DNA from: a virus
DNA: 33,018 nucleotides
Reading direction: 5' to 3' (one strand)
Virus record (IMG/VR): IMGVR_UViG_3300042502_000159
Location: 1 to 33,018 of that record
The notes under the pieces were generated by a model. It saw nothing but the letters and a program-made list of their open reading frames with translations. It did no database searches and was not told where the DNA came from. The translations under genes and the position numbers were made by a program. Below, piece by piece: positions 22,724 to 30,897 of the stretch; position 1 is the stretch's first letter, and each line of letters starts with the position of its first letter.

Positions 22724-23307
22724 ATACCCTAAAAGGGTTTCCTCATCGTTATCAGAATGCCCCAGAATGCGTTGGAGACGACTGGTGGGGTCATTACCGC
22801 CTAGCCCTCGCTACAATCGATTCTGGGGGTATTGTGGTGATGTACGGGACGAATGGCACGGGCAAGACCCGCATGGCCTACGAGTTAGCCAAGAAATGCG
22901 TACCAAAGGACTCGCATTATTCCATTGGGGGCATGGGCTGGAACGCCAGTAAGAAGGAAAGACCCGCTATTTACACTACGGCGGTCAACCTTTTCATGGA
23001 GATCAAGGACACATTCCGTCCAGACTCGGAGCAATCGGAGCTTTCCTTAGTCAAGAAGTACACTGACGCAGGCCTGCTGGTGCTGGATGAGTTCCAGGAG
23101 CGGGGCGAGACTCCCTTCGAGGACAGGAAGATCACCAGTATTATCGACGCTCGTTATCAGAATGAACGGCCCACTATCCTCATTTCCAACCATTCGAGGG
23201 AAGAATTTGCCTCCAAGCTATCAGCGGCGGTGCTGGATAGAATCCGTGAGAACGGGGTTGGACTGCACTTCAACTGGACAAGCTACAGGAAACAGGGTAG
23301 CATCTAG
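22720..23307 (+). CDS. DnaC/IstB-like AAA+ ATPase, probable helicase loader
   Basis: This 195-residue protein has Walker A GTNGTGKT (residues 43-50), Walker B LLVLDEFQ (119-126), sensor-type PTILISN (151-157) and VLDRIRENG with possible arginine-finger residues (171-179). The length and order match DnaC-type helicase loaders. No replicative helicase or polymerase is visible in the window, so it probably loads the host helicase. It is the last rightward gene and is followed by terminator-like hairpins. Confidence 0.85.
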   Translation: MNTLKGFPHRYQNAPECVGDDWWGHYRLALATIDSGGIVVMYGTNGTGKTRMAYELAKKCVPKDSHYSIGGMGWNASKKERPAIYTTAVNLFMEIKDTFRPDSEQSELSLVKKYTDAGLLVLDEFQERGETPFEDRKITSIIDARYQNERPTILISNHSREEFASKLSAAVLDRIRENGVGLHFNWTSYRKQGSI

Positions 23308-23315
23308 ACAACAAC

Positions 23316-23360
23316 ACCTCCCACGCCTCTCCACGATGCGCACCAAGGGAGGTTTCTTTT
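23316..23360 (+). terminator. Terminator-like stem for the rightward block
   Basis: ACCTCCC (23316-23322) pairs with GGGAGGT (23347-23353), and the T-rich TTCTTTT follows directly. The 24-base loop is long for an intrinsic terminator, but the position just after the last rightward gene fits. Confidence 0.55.
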
Positions 23361-23368
23361 ATGCAGGA

Positions 23369-23411
23369 ATGGACGCATTCCGTCCATAATTGTGTACGCT
23401 TGCACACAATT
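23369..23411. repeat. Two adjacent perfect hairpins between the convergent blocks
   Basis: ATGGACG-CATTC-CGTCCAT (23369-23387) is immediately followed by AATTGTGT-(8)-ACACAATT (23388-23411). They lie between the convergent gene ends and may terminate leftward transcription, although no U-run follows on that strand. TGTGTAC recurs in 23391-23397 and near 23454, so protein binding is also possible. Confidence 0.5.
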
Positions 23412-23475
23412 CGATGTAATGTGTGACATTTCAGCCAATAAGTTGCCAAAATGTGTACTTAATCGGACATCCCTG

Positions 23476-23691
23476 TCACGCGAGGGAATAGTAATACCCC
23501 TTGGGTGTTTTACGCATGACGAACTTGCCATCTCTTACTGCGCGGTGAAGCAGCCTCCTCGCGCTCTCAGGGTGCATGTCCGCCTTGTCGGCAAACTCAG
23601 ACGTGGTGAACTCATCGTCGCGTTTTGGACACTCAAGTGCCGTTAATTTCAACGCTTGTTCTAATGCGGTCAGTGCTTGTTTTGTTTTCAT
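23476..23691 (-). CDS. Small winged-helix protein, last leftward gene
   Basis: This 71-residue protein begins MKTKQALTALEQALKLTALE. DDEFTTSEFADKADMHPESA, RRLLHRAVRDGKFVMRK and GYYYSLA match a winged-helix fold with a C-terminal wing. It lies at the end of the leftward series, about 40 bases after the phosphoesterase. It may be a transcription regulator. Its target is unknown, although the palindromes at 23369-23411 lie nearby. Confidence 0.7.
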   Translation of the reverse strand: MKTKQALTALEQALKLTALECPKRDDEFTTSEFADKADMHPESARRLLHRAVRDGKFVMRKTPKGYYYSLA

Positions 23692-23731
23692 TGTTGTCGT
23701 TCGGATACATTGGTTTGATGTTGGCTAGCGG

Positions 23732-24463
23732 CTACAGGATGCCGTGTGGACTTACCCAGACGCCATCTTCGTTTGTCGCGTGCCATGCCTGCCACGAACC
23801 AGTCTTGGTGTTTATGAGTCCAAATAGGAATCCCTGCCTCCACCCGTGCTTCGCTTGGTAGCGGTCTGCATAGGTCATCTGGTCGATGTCTGCGAGACAT
23901 CCAACGCTGAATGCCATACCGCCATCGATGTGCCTCGCATGGTAGGTTGCCGGGGCATGCACATGCCCGTGGATTACGCTTCCCCAGCCGTCATAATGGG
24001 CCTTGGCAGCGTGTACGGAGGACTTGAACCCGTGAATGAGTTTAGGCCCACCCTCTGGCATCTTGAGGTAGCGGGATACATGGTACGGACAGGTCTTGAT
24101 TTTTAGCTTTTTAAACTCGTCCTCCAGAGTCTGCCAGTATTCTGTGCAACGCTCCCTCAACATGCCGTCAGCGCATCCAGTGGAGTGTAGGGCTAGGCGA
24201 TCATCGTGGTTTCCAATTGTAAGATAATGGGGCTGGAATTCCCGAAGAAACTCCATGCCCATCATCACATCGTCGGCAATGCCGTCTGCTTTCTCCTCAC
24301 TGGACGCTCCGCGCCTAAGGGGACTCAAATCTATGAAATCCCCCAAATGTATGCGATAGTCGGGCTTCCAAGTCTTAACGAAAGCAAGTGCTTTCTTCCT
24401 AGCCTTTTCACATATGAGGTTGCCGTGATTATCAGCGACCACCATGAACTTTTTATAGGTCAT
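23732..24463 (-). CDS. Calcineurin-like metallophosphoesterase
   Basis: This 243-residue protein has the full metal-site pattern: VVADNHGN (Asp11, His13), HLGDFID, IGNHDDR and IHGHVHAP. This is the layout of phage calcineurin-like phosphoesterases that act on nucleic acids or nucleotides; the substrate cannot be told. The start at 24463 overlaps the previous stop by ATGA, and an upstream in-frame start at 24499 is rejected. It sits after a small peptidase gene. Confidence 0.88.
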   Translation of the reverse strand: MTYKKFMVVADNHGNLICEKARKKALAFVKTWKPDYRIHLGDFIDLSPLRRGASSEEKADGIADDVMMGMEFLREFQPHYLTIGNHDDRLALHSTGCADGMLRERCTEYWQTLEDEFKKLKIKTCPYHVSRYLKMPEGGPKLIHGFKSSVHAAKAHYDGWGSVIHGHVHAPATYHARHIDGGMAFSVGCLADIDQMTYADRYQAKHGWRQGFLFGLINTKTGSWQAWHATNEDGVWVSPHGIL

Positions 24464-24759
24464 TGTTTTGTTGGTTTGGTTTGCTGGAGCCTTCCCCAAG
24501 CTGGGAAAAACAGGTGATCAAGGCAACGCACAACACCCTCCTCCACTTCCTCGAAAGGTTTGCAATGCGCGATGCCTCCGATGGCGAAGGCGGCATGCAT
24601 CATCTCATGGCGTAGGGTGTCTGTCATCTCCTTGATGTGACCTTTCCTAAGGCTTATCGTAAGATCGTCAAGCGAAAAACTACCGAAATCCTCAAGATTC
24701 TCGACAATCGCAATCTTTACCCGCAACCCACCGATATGGATATGCTTGGGGATGTTCAT
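24460..24759 (-). CDS. Small HExxH zinc metallopeptidase-like protein
   Basis: This 99-residue protein has TDTLRHEMMHAAFAIGGI with HEMMH at residues 51-55. EEVEEGVVRCLDHLFFP downstream supplies a likely third-ligand Glu region. The pattern recalls small SprT/ImmA-like zinc peptidase domains. The start at 24759 overlaps the endonuclease stop as ATGA and is preferred over the ATG at 24774. Its role may be proteolysis or simply zinc-dependent binding. Confidence 0.75.
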   Translation of the reverse strand: MNIPKHIHIGGLRVKIAIVENLEDFGSFSLDDLTISLRKGHIKEMTDTLRHEMMHAAFAIGGIAHCKPFEEVEEGVVRCLDHLFFPAWGRLQQTKPTKQ

Positions 24760-25337
24760 CGCGTGGCTTGGCATCGGTTGAGGATTCCAGCGTATTCGCC
24801 ATGCAATTCGATTGCTTTTTGTCTGCGTATTTTCACGGCATCCTCAATGTTTTTGTATCGGCCAAGGAACAGCGTGACACCCTTGTGTCCAATTTGAGCC
24901 ATCCATAGCTGTGTTCTTTTACACCATGTTATCCCTGTATGTCCAGACTTGTTGTTGGATTGGAGGCTTTTGTTGCAAGCGTTTTGCCTTCTGCTTGCTA
25001 TCCTTAGATTGGATGGGTGATTGTTTGTTCCGTCACCATCAATATGATCTACCTCTTTGTCTGCTGGGTCAAAGCCATTTGCCATAGCAAATATAACTCT
25101 ATGAACTGGGTATTTAATCTGGTTCACCTTCACTAGATAGAACTTACAACCATCTCCGCTGCGCGTTAAATGCCCCGCCATTGTTCCATTGTCGCGGGTA
25201 TTAAACATCTTCCACCCCCTGCTTGTTCTGAAATGACATCTTGGTCTTTTGTTCCAAAGTATTCCAGATGGAGATTCATCTGATATGGTGAAGCATTCAT
25301 TTAAGTAATGCACATCTGGCAGCTTGTTTGCTTTCAT
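24756..25337 (-). CDS. Free-standing HNH homing endonuclease with AP2-like domain
   Basis: This 193-residue protein carries an HNH_3-type core: YPVHRVIFAMANGFDPADK, then VDHIDGDGTNNHPSNLRIAS. Its C-terminal AP2-like DNA-binding region is SGHTGITWCKRTQLWMAQIG with FLGRYKNIEDAVKIRRQKAI. The start at 25337 is chosen over 25346 as the first codon giving MKANKLPDVHYL. It lies between the endolysin and peptidase genes, coupled to the latter. Such enzymes spread themselves into nearby sites. It is unlike the intein-nested HNH in architecture. Confidence 0.9.
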   Translation of the reverse strand: MKANKLPDVHYLNECFTISDESPSGILWNKRPRCHFRTSRGWKMFNTRDNGTMAGHLTRSGDGCKFYLVKVNQIKYPVHRVIFAMANGFDPADKEVDHIDGDGTNNHPSNLRIASRRQNACNKSLQSNNKSGHTGITWCKRTQLWMAQIGHKGVTLFLGRYKNIEDAVKIRRQKAIELHGEYAGILNRCQATR

Positions 25338-25379
25338 TGAAAGCACTATAAATCAAGCGCATCTATTGTCAAGTGGGTA

Positions 25380-25943
25380 TTATCTCGTGCTTTGGAAATG
25401 CATCGCATCCCTCCCAATTGCCCATCCAAGCCCCAACCAAGCCTCTTTGGCAAAAATCTCCATTATTTCAATAGGCATGTTGGATCTGCTTGGCCAATGC
25501 TCGCGGTTGCCGTTCGTGCTTGGAGCAAGGTCAATGGCCGCTCCCCTAGCGTGTAAGGAGGGCAAAGATCCACCCCTCATTGGTCTGTTGTTATAGACCC
25601 CACCATACTCTTTCAGCACCCAAGCGTGAGGTGTCTTAGCGATGTTCTCCAGAATCCTACGAAGGCTGGGAGCAACCTTGTGGTGACATCGGATGGTCTT
25701 AACATTCTTGCCATCGTAGCGGATGTCGAGGTCGTTGACGGCGAGGTTGACCAGCATGGACTCATCGCCCGGTCGTCCGTAGAACTTGGTGAGGCTAGCT
25801 TGATCCTGCGTAGGCCACGGGTGGTCTTTGGGCATGAGACTGCGCAGGTAGGCCTTGCACCTCTCTGTGGACTTCTCCCCCCAGAACCCGTCTGGAGTGG
25901 CTCCTACACGCTTCTGAAGCTCGATGATCTGGTGGTATTGCAT
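25380..25943 (-). CDS. Endolysin: M15-type D-Ala-D-Ala peptidase with N-terminal binding motif
   Basis: This 187-residue protein cleaves peptidoglycan peptides to release progeny. The N-terminus (IIELQKRVGATPDGFWGEKS) resembles a peptidoglycan-binding domain. The catalytic domain has SLHARGAAIDL with His131 and Asp138, and DAMHFQ with His182, the zinc ligands of the M15 family. The ATG at 25943 is preferred over the in-frame GTG at 25976. It follows two holin-like genes, completing a lysis cassette. It has no signal peptide, so it needs a holin. Confidence 0.9.
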   Translation of the reverse strand: MQYHQIIELQKRVGATPDGFWGEKSTERCKAYLRSLMPKDHPWPTQDQASLTKFYGRPGDESMLVNLAVNDLDIRYDGKNVKTIRCHHKVAPSLRRILENIAKTPHAWVLKEYGGVYNNRPMRGGSLPSLHARGAAIDLAPSTNGNREHWPSRSNMPIEIMEIFAKEAWLGLGWAIGRDAMHFQSTR

Positions 25944-25986
25944 ATGGTTGAATTTTACACCATAGGTCAAGACCACCTTGACCTAC

Positions 25987-26163
25987 TCACCGCTTTTTAA
26001 GCAGATTCCAAAGGGAAAGCAAGCCAACCACCAAACCAATGGTTAGCGAGGTCATTCTCAGACCCCACTCCAGTTGCTCTTGGAACGAGGTCACAAGACC
26101 CAGTGCGGGGGCTACAGTCCCTGCGATGCCGTGCAAGGCATCTCTGCCAGTCTCTGAGGTCAT
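25987..26163 (-). CDS. Holin-like or spanin-like single-pass membrane protein
   Basis: This 58-residue protein begins MTSETGRDALHGIAGTVAPA and has one C-terminal transmembrane segment (LTIGLVVGLLSLWNLL, about 40-55) followed by a basic end KKR. It overlaps the preceding gene by ATGA. The location directly before the endolysin supports a lysis role. Which of the two small membrane proteins is the pore former cannot be told. Confidence 0.7.
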   Translation of the reverse strand: MTSETGRDALHGIAGTVAPALGLVTSFQEQLEWGLRMTSLTIGLVVGLLSLWNLLKKR

Positions 26164-26312
26164 TTGTCGTCCCGTGCTTTGATTAGGCCAAACCCTGCAG
26201 TTACTGCTGCGAATGCGCCAACAAAGTCGGGGGCAGAACCGTTAATAAGTTGAATGCCGACATTAGACAATGTGGCGACGATTGTTAAGATGCCTAGTGC
26301 GGTAGTTTTCAT
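26160..26312 (-). CDS. Small holin-like membrane protein
   Basis: This 50-residue protein has two hydrophobic stretches (LGILTIVATLSNVGIQLI and FVGAFAAVTAGFGLI) and a charged C-terminus (KARDDK), a class II holin-like layout. It overlaps the following membrane protein gene by ATGA, two genes before the endolysin. The start context is AAATATATG with no Shine-Dalgarno. The role is inferred from topology and position. Confidence 0.7.
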   Translation of the reverse strand: MKTTALGILTIVATLSNVGIQLINGSAPDFVGAFAAVTAGFGLIKARDDK

Positions 26313-26329
26313 ATATTTGTTATGTTAAG

Positions 26330-26653
26330 TTATGCCCACCAGATGTTGGGGACATCTTCGGAGATTGGTCTTGGGACTAGGACAGGGTTGCCATCCTCGT
26401 CGTCCACGGTGAAGTCGCTAGCCCAGTAGATAAACTGCTCGCCGCCATCTGGAATCGGGATGCCGATGAGGTCACGGAACAGCACCCACCAGTCCGAGCC
26501 TTGATGCTCGCCGATGATGTGGAGCGCGTACTCATGCGACGCGAGGGTGATTTGCTCGTTGCCTTCGTCGTCGATGGTCGCAAAGCCATTCGCCAGCCCG
26601 AACATGACTGCGGTGGTGCGGTCGGGGAATTTAAGCAGATAGTCAGCGATCAT
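26330..26653 (-). CDS. Small acidic protein after a fibre gene, possible fibre chaperone
   Basis: This 107-residue protein begins MIADYLLKFPDRTTAVMFGL. It contains GSDWWVLFRDLIGIPIPDGG and ends SEDVPNIWWA. It is acidic and aromatic-rich. It overlaps the fibre-like gene by ATGA, a position often held by fibre assembly or tail-end proteins. No signature supports a definite role. Confidence 0.65.
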   Translation of the reverse strand: MIADYLLKFPDRTTAVMFGLANGFATIDDEGNEQITLASHEYALHIIGEHQGSDWWVLFRDLIGIPIPDGGEQFIYWASDFTVDDEDGNPVLVPRPISEDVPNIWWA

Positions 26654-27939
26654 GTGGTTAATGTGACGAGCTTTGCGTTGGGGAGGCGTTTCTTGTAAAA
26701 GCGAATGGCAGCAACATGACCACTTAGGTAGAATGAACCATCAGTAAGGTTCCCAATTCTCATCGCGTTCAACCCCGTTGGCATAGTTCGTGTTGCTGTA
26801 GCAACTGCACCTCCATTTGTTACGGATGCAAAACTTGTTCCTTCGTAGGCTATGATCCTTTTTTGAATCGTGGACGCTGTACCTAAAATAGTTGAAAGTA
26901 CTGTTGGGGTGTCACCACCTGCTCTAATAAGACTTCTGAATCCACCATCACCAAACGAGTACAAATGGCGTAGAATAGATTCATTCGTACCATTGTCTAC
27001 TTGAACAATCCCTCGGTTATTACCAATCAAGTTGGCAATTGATGCCTCGCTCAACAATGTTCCAGATGTGGAATTGTAAAAGCTCGTAAAGTTAGCCCCC
27101 GTAATACTACACACATCCGCGCTACGCACCACGCTGCCAGTCGTCGTCGGGATGTAGGAGGTGGGGAAGGAGCCTGCTTCTAGTTGTGCGCCCCATGCCC
27201 AAAATGAATCAACGGAGTTGCCAGCGTAGGTTCTTGATGTACCAGAGACAGGGGAGATTCTGAGTGTTGTGCTTGATGTAGCTCCTGCCGTCCCTGTAAT
27301 TATGCAGCGATACCATCCATTTGGATATTGTTGAATTGAAGCTGTGCCGAATGCGTTAGCAACCACTGAACCAGATCCAGTTAGGTCAAACATCGCATCA
27401 GCAGGAAGTGTCACGGCATTCCCCGCCCAAATACTAACTCTCGTTACTTGATTGGGTTTAAAGAAACAACTCACCGTGTAAGCAGTTCCGCTCGTTAAGT
27501 TACCAGAAGCAGGTAAATTCTGAATCACCTGATAAACCGTAGTAGTAGCACCAACCGTCAATCTGTCGGCATCGGTAGCACCAGATGGGGATGTTGTGTC
27601 GTTTGCTGTTACTGTTAAGTTTCTTTGTGAGGAAGCGTTCCACTCTGAAGCACCAAAATCGTCACTTCGTACTGTTAAGTTCGTCCTGCTCTCCTCGATC
27701 AGCAAGCCACGGCTCGCAAGAGTCACTGGGTCGTGGTCGAAGCGTGCAGCATTAACAGCGGCAGTTTGGATCAGTCCATTGCTCCCGATGAATGTGCCAG
27801 TGCTCGCACGGGTGAAAACAGGATTCGGACCCTTCCTCGCGGTCATAGTCTTGTCAGCCGCGAACTGGAGGTCTAGGGAAAGGCCATCAGCGTTAAGACC
27901 ACCACCTCCATTGAGCATGTTTCCTAGGACATATTGCAT
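26650..27939 (-). CDS. Tail fibre/appendage protein with carbohydrate-binding-like domain
   Basis: This 429-residue protein begins MQYVLGNMLNGGGGLNADGL. TRASTGTFIGSNGLIQTAAV, ARFDHDPVTLASRGLLIEES and RTNLTVRS form a pattern widely seen in phage tail appendage proteins. The middle (YTVSCFFKPNQVTRVSIW, FDLTGSGSVVANAF, QYPNGWYRCIITGTAG) resembles a carbohydrate-binding jelly roll. The C-terminal ~150 residues (IRFYKKRLPNAKLVTLT at the end) resemble a laminin/LamG-like fold. It probably contributes to receptor recognition. Confidence 0.82.
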   Translation of the reverse strand: MQYVLGNMLNGGGGLNADGLSLDLQFAADKTMTARKGPNPVFTRASTGTFIGSNGLIQTAAVNAARFDHDPVTLASRGLLIEESRTNLTVRSDDFGASEWNASSQRNLTVTANDTTSPSGATDADRLTVGATTTVYQVIQNLPASGNLTSGTAYTVSCFFKPNQVTRVSIWAGNAVTLPADAMFDLTGSGSVVANAFGTASIQQYPNGWYRCIITGTAGATSSTTLRISPVSGTSRTYAGNSVDSFWAWGAQLEAGSFPTSYIPTTTGSVVRSADVCSITGANFTSFYNSTSGTLLSEASIANLIGNNRGIVQVDNGTNESILRHLYSFGDGGFRSLIRAGGDTPTVLSTILGTASTIQKRIIAYEGTSFASVTNGGAVATATRTMPTGLNAMRIGNLTDGSFYLSGHVAAIRFYKKRLPNAKLVTLTT

Positions 27940-27965
27940 ATTACCAGCGAAGTTGCATGTTTGCG

Positions 27966-28163
27966 TTAGGCATCCTCACCGAGCCAAGAGAGCCAACCTT
28001 GGTATTCAGCCTCTGACATTGCCTCGTGGCCGAATGGTTGCTCTGGGGCTGGTTCCTCGCCTTCCCGTGGCTGGGGCTTGTTGTACTCGACAACGCGAAT
28101 GGCATCACCAGAGGTAAACTCATAGGTTGCAGAGTCTTCTGTGCTTGAGATAAGTGTCTTCAT
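27966..28163 (-). CDS. Small acidic protein between fibre genes
   Basis: This 65-residue protein begins MKTLISSTEDSATYEFTSGD. It contains VVEYNKPQPREGEEPAPEQP and ends EAEYQGWLSWLGEDA. It lies between two fibre-like genes, with the start TAATATG directly on the preceding stop codon. It may be an assembly factor or accessory for the fibres. The family was not recognised. Confidence 0.65.
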   Translation of the reverse strand: MKTLISSTEDSATYEFTSGDAIRVVEYNKPQPREGEEPAPEQPFGHEAMSEAEYQGWLSWLGEDA

Positions 28164-28164
28164 A

Positions 28165-29220
28165 TTATGCGTAGTATGGAATCTTGCGAGCGGTTCCGTT
28201 GATGTTTACGACTAGGTAGCCTTCCACTTGTGCTGGGACATCACCGTTGGTTCCTGCCGTTGCGCTAGTGGCTACGGTAGCAGAGGACATGGTGAGGTCT
28301 CCTGCGACATGGAGCTTGGAGCTTGGCGTACCAGTCCCGATGCCGACATTGCCAGAGGCGTCGATACGCATGCGTTCAACTGCGTTTGTAAAAACAATAA
28401 ACGGGCGAGCGCCAAGACTGTCTATAAATGTCTGAGTAGCAGATGCTCCAATCTGCGAAATTGTAGAGGCGTTGGCGCGTAGATTGATCCGCACATCGTT
28501 GTCGCCATTATTATCTGCTACCTCAAGTTCAGCACCGGGCGTAGCCGTCCCGATGCCGACATTGCCTGCGCTGGTGATACGCATGCGCTCCACGATACCC
28601 GTGGTTCCATCTGCGCTTGTAGAAAAGGTAAGGCGTGAAGGCATGTCGTCAGAACCGGGCGTTCCGTCAACGAAAGATGATATTTGGCTTCCAAGTACAT
28701 AATCACTTCCGTCACTTCCAGTGAATGCTATCGATCCAAGCGAATCTCCATTTTGAACGATAGTATGCGGGGAGCTAGGAGTCCCTCGGCTTTTAACGAA
28801 TGTTAGCCCTTCTCCAAATTGGTTGTTTCCTGCAGCAGTCAATTGTGCGCCAACATTGGTTATTTGAAGACCTCGCGGAAATCCGTATGGGCCTGTTCGA
28901 CTCATCACATCGCCAACAACAACTCGACCGTTAGGGTCAACTACAAACGGGGTGCTATCTGGATTCGCGCTATCCTCGACAACTAGTGCGTTTCCAGATC
29001 CAGTCTGCGTGATTCGCACTGCATCTCCAGAGCTAGATCCAGAGATAACAATCCCCGGCTCAAGCGGTTGCTTTGCAAGCTCTTTAGCAAGCAGGCTGGC
29101 TGTGATCTTCTTATTAGTGCCGCTAGGGGCCATTACGCCATCCTCGACATCAACGATTTGAATCAAATCAGATGCAGTAACATCCGCAGCCGAGGTAAGT
29201 TGTGAAATTTTAGTAGACAT
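28165..29220 (-). CDS. Tail fibre with repeated GNVGIGTxTP modules
   Basis: This 351-residue protein begins MSTKISQLTSAADVTASDLI, a common virion-attachment pattern. It has two modules: RMRITSAGNVGIGTATPGAE, and RMRIDASGNVGIGTGTPSSK. The modules are typical of the trimeric beta-helix shafts of fibres. An S74 intramolecular chaperone is absent, as the protein ends at GTARKIPYYA. AAGGA before the ATG is a fair ribosome site. It probably forms a host-recognition shaft. Confidence 0.85.
   Translation of the reverse strand: MSTKISQLTSAADVTASDLIQIVDVEDGVMAPSGTNKKITASLLAKELAKQPLEPGIVISGSSSGDAVRITQTGSGNALVVEDSANPDSTPFVVDPNGRVVVGDVMSRTGPYGFPRGLQITNVGAQLTAAGNNQFGEGLTFVKSRGTPSSPHTIVQNGDSLGSIAFTGSDGSDYVLGSQISSFVDGTPGSDDMPSRLTFSTSADGTTGIVERMRITSAGNVGIGTATPGAELEVADNNGDNDVRINLRANASTISQIGASATQTFIDSLGARPFIVFTNAVERMRIDASGNVGIGTGTPSSKLHVAGDLTMSSATVATSATAGTNGDVPAQVEGYLVVNINGTARKIPYYA
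28334..28565. repeat. Direct repeat of the fibre module
   Basis: The 20-base GTCCCGATGCCGACATTGCC occurs at 28334-28353 and 28546-28565, 212 bases apart. GATACGCATGCG follows each copy. They encode the GNVGIGT segments of the two modules, so the region arose by internal duplication and could recombine. Confidence 0.85.
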
Positions 29221-29224
29221 TATA

Positions 29225-29953
29225 TTATCCTTCTGTTGTAAGAATTACGCTGTTTTCTGTTGTGATTGTATCGCCTTGTTCGTCAATAACTGGAGACGCA
29301 TCCGTGGGTGAGATAGCACCACCGATGATCCCACCACCACCATAACGATTTGTGCGATTGGTATAGGTGAAGATTCGCGGAGAGATGACGGTCTGCGTAT
29401 GTTGCTCATCTAGGCGCATCAGTTCATCCGTGAGTATCTCGTTAGCCTCCTGCTCTGCAATAGCTGCTCGGTCTTGTTGCCCCTCTGCGCGGAGGTAATC
29501 AGCATACACACCATGTGCGATATACTGGAACCACTCGTAAGGGATGTTGGGTTCCTCACCAATGTTGTCGCCGTAGTAGGCTGGGAGGATTGACTTGTAG
29601 GTAGCCCACACCTCGCCAGACTCCATAGAATCAGCGATAAGCGTAGCACCTACGGATGTCACGGTGAACTCAAATTCCTGCCCACCAGTGCGCCCATACG
29701 GAGGCTGAAGGTAGATCCTCAAGAAGGTGTCAACCGTATCGTACCCGAAGGCAGAGTACGGAAGAACACCATCAATGACATCACGCTTTTCGCCAACCTT
29801 TAGGAACCTAGTCCAGTAGTTACTTGCGCGGTACGCCCGTTGCGCCCTGCGGTTGACCAACGCCTTTACCCTAATCGCCTCCACTACGGAGAATGACATT
29901 CCAAGCATTGCTTGGATAAGTCCAAAAAGGTCAGAGTAAAGGCGGGTTTGCAT
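29225..29953 (-). CDS. Head-tail adaptor/tail tubular A-like protein, paralogue 1
   Basis: This 242-residue protein and its upstream neighbour share a common layout: VNRRAQRAYRASNYWTRFLK, EWFQYIAHGVYADYLRAEGQ, QDRAAIAEQEANEILTDELM. The extra C-terminal segment has a glycine-rich GGGGIIGG. The helical pattern with central DYLRAEGQ recalls podovirus tail tubular A/adaptor proteins. It starts at TAATG overlapping the paralogue's stop. Being encoded between capsid and fibre genes supports a neck role. Confidence 0.72.
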   Translation of the reverse strand: MQTRLYSDLFGLIQAMLGMSFSVVEAIRVKALVNRRAQRAYRASNYWTRFLKVGEKRDVIDGVLPYSAFGYDTVDTFLRIYLQPPYGRTGGQEFEFTVTSVGATLIADSMESGEVWATYKSILPAYYGDNIGEEPNIPYEWFQYIAHGVYADYLRAEGQQDRAAIAEQEANEILTDELMRLDEQHTQTVISPRIFTYTNRTNRYGGGGIIGGAISPTDASPVIDEQGDTITTENSVILTTEG

Positions 29954-30591
29954 TAACCTTGTGAAGTTCTTGGAGCGGCATTAGCTGTCACATTACCACC
30001 GGTGTTGGCAAGGAAGCGAGTTCCAAATGTCATTCCTGCACCTTGTTGTTCGATTTGGACAAGTTCATCATTAAGGATCATTGCTGCTTCTTGGTCAGCT
30101 AGTTGCGATTTCTCTTGCTGTCCTTCAGCACGAAGATAGTCGGAGTAAACGCCGTGAGCAATGTAGTCAAACCACTCGGATGGAACCGATGCTTGCATGC
30201 CAGCGGTCTCACCATAAACATCAGACAAAACCTTTTTGTAAGTAACAAACACTGCAGCTGGATTGGCACTTGTAATCAATTTTGCTCCAGCGGAATCCAC
30301 ATAGAAATTAAAATCTTGTGGACTCGAAGCGGTGTAAGGGGCGACAGCTTGAATTTTCAGAAATGTTCCGATTGTGTCAAGCGCACCCTCTGTGTATGGC
30401 ACATTTTTACTGGTGACTGCGCGGGATTGACCAACAGTAATAAAGCGGGGCCAGTTGTTGGATGAACGATACGCCCGTTTTGCGCGGCGATTTACCAATG
30501 CGTTAATGCGTCCAAGTTCGATTGTGGCGAACTCAACACCGCAGAGTGACTTGATCATGTCAAGCAGTTCGGTATATGTTTTAGTGGTCAT
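29953..30591 (-). CDS. Head-tail adaptor/tail tubular A-like protein, paralogue 2
   Basis: This 212-residue paralogue of the next gene shares VNRRAKRAYRSSNNWPRFIT, EWFDYIAHGVYSDYLRAEGQ and a similar start (YTELLDMIKSLCGVEFATIE). The C-terminal ends differ. It has an ATAATATG start with no Shine-Dalgarno. The two may form separate rings of the neck or a mixed ring. No family signature confirms the role. Confidence 0.72.
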   Translation of the reverse strand: MTTKTYTELLDMIKSLCGVEFATIELGRINALVNRRAKRAYRSSNNWPRFITVGQSRAVTSKNVPYTEGALDTIGTFLKIQAVAPYTASSPQDFNFYVDSAGAKLITSANPAAVFVTYKKVLSDVYGETAGMQASVPSEWFDYIAHGVYSDYLRAEGQQEKSQLADQEAAMILNDELVQIEQQGAGMTFGTRFLANTGGNVTANAAPRTSQG

Positions 30592-30597
30592 ATTATT

Positions 30598-30879
30598 TTA
30601 AACAGCGTTAGGGGAAAGCTCTGGGTGAAACTTCTGGAAGTCGCGGATAAACTCGCGGTCATGCCATGCGTCTTCACCGTATTTATTGCGGATTAGGAAG
30701 TACTCATGCGTGGGGACAACCGCAACGGCTCGGCCCAACGCTCCAGTTTTTACTCCACGGAGAGTGTCAGCCTCTTGGGCTGCGGAAATCTCGCGGAATT
30801 TTTGTTTTGTTTCCATGAGCTGGCGACCAGAGCAAAGCTCTTTTACCAACGCATCGGTCATTGCCTCCTCGGAGATCAT
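30598..30879 (-). CDS. Small conserved-looking virion-block protein
   Basis: This 93-residue protein begins MISEEAMTDALVKELCSGRQ. It contains GALGRAVAVVPTHEYFLIRN and KYGEDAWHDREFIRDFQKFH. A GTG at 30921 is also in frame but lies inside a 12-bp hairpin, so the ATG at 30879 is preferred; the ATG at 30861 is another possibility. It lies between the decoration-like and adaptor-like genes. The function is unknown. Confidence 0.65.
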   Translation of the reverse strand: MISEEAMTDALVKELCSGRQLMETKQKFREISAAQEADTLRGVKTGALGRAVAVVPTHEYFLIRNKYGEDAWHDREFIRDFQKFHPELSPNAV

Positions 30880-30897
30880 CGTTTGGTTTAGAAGAGA

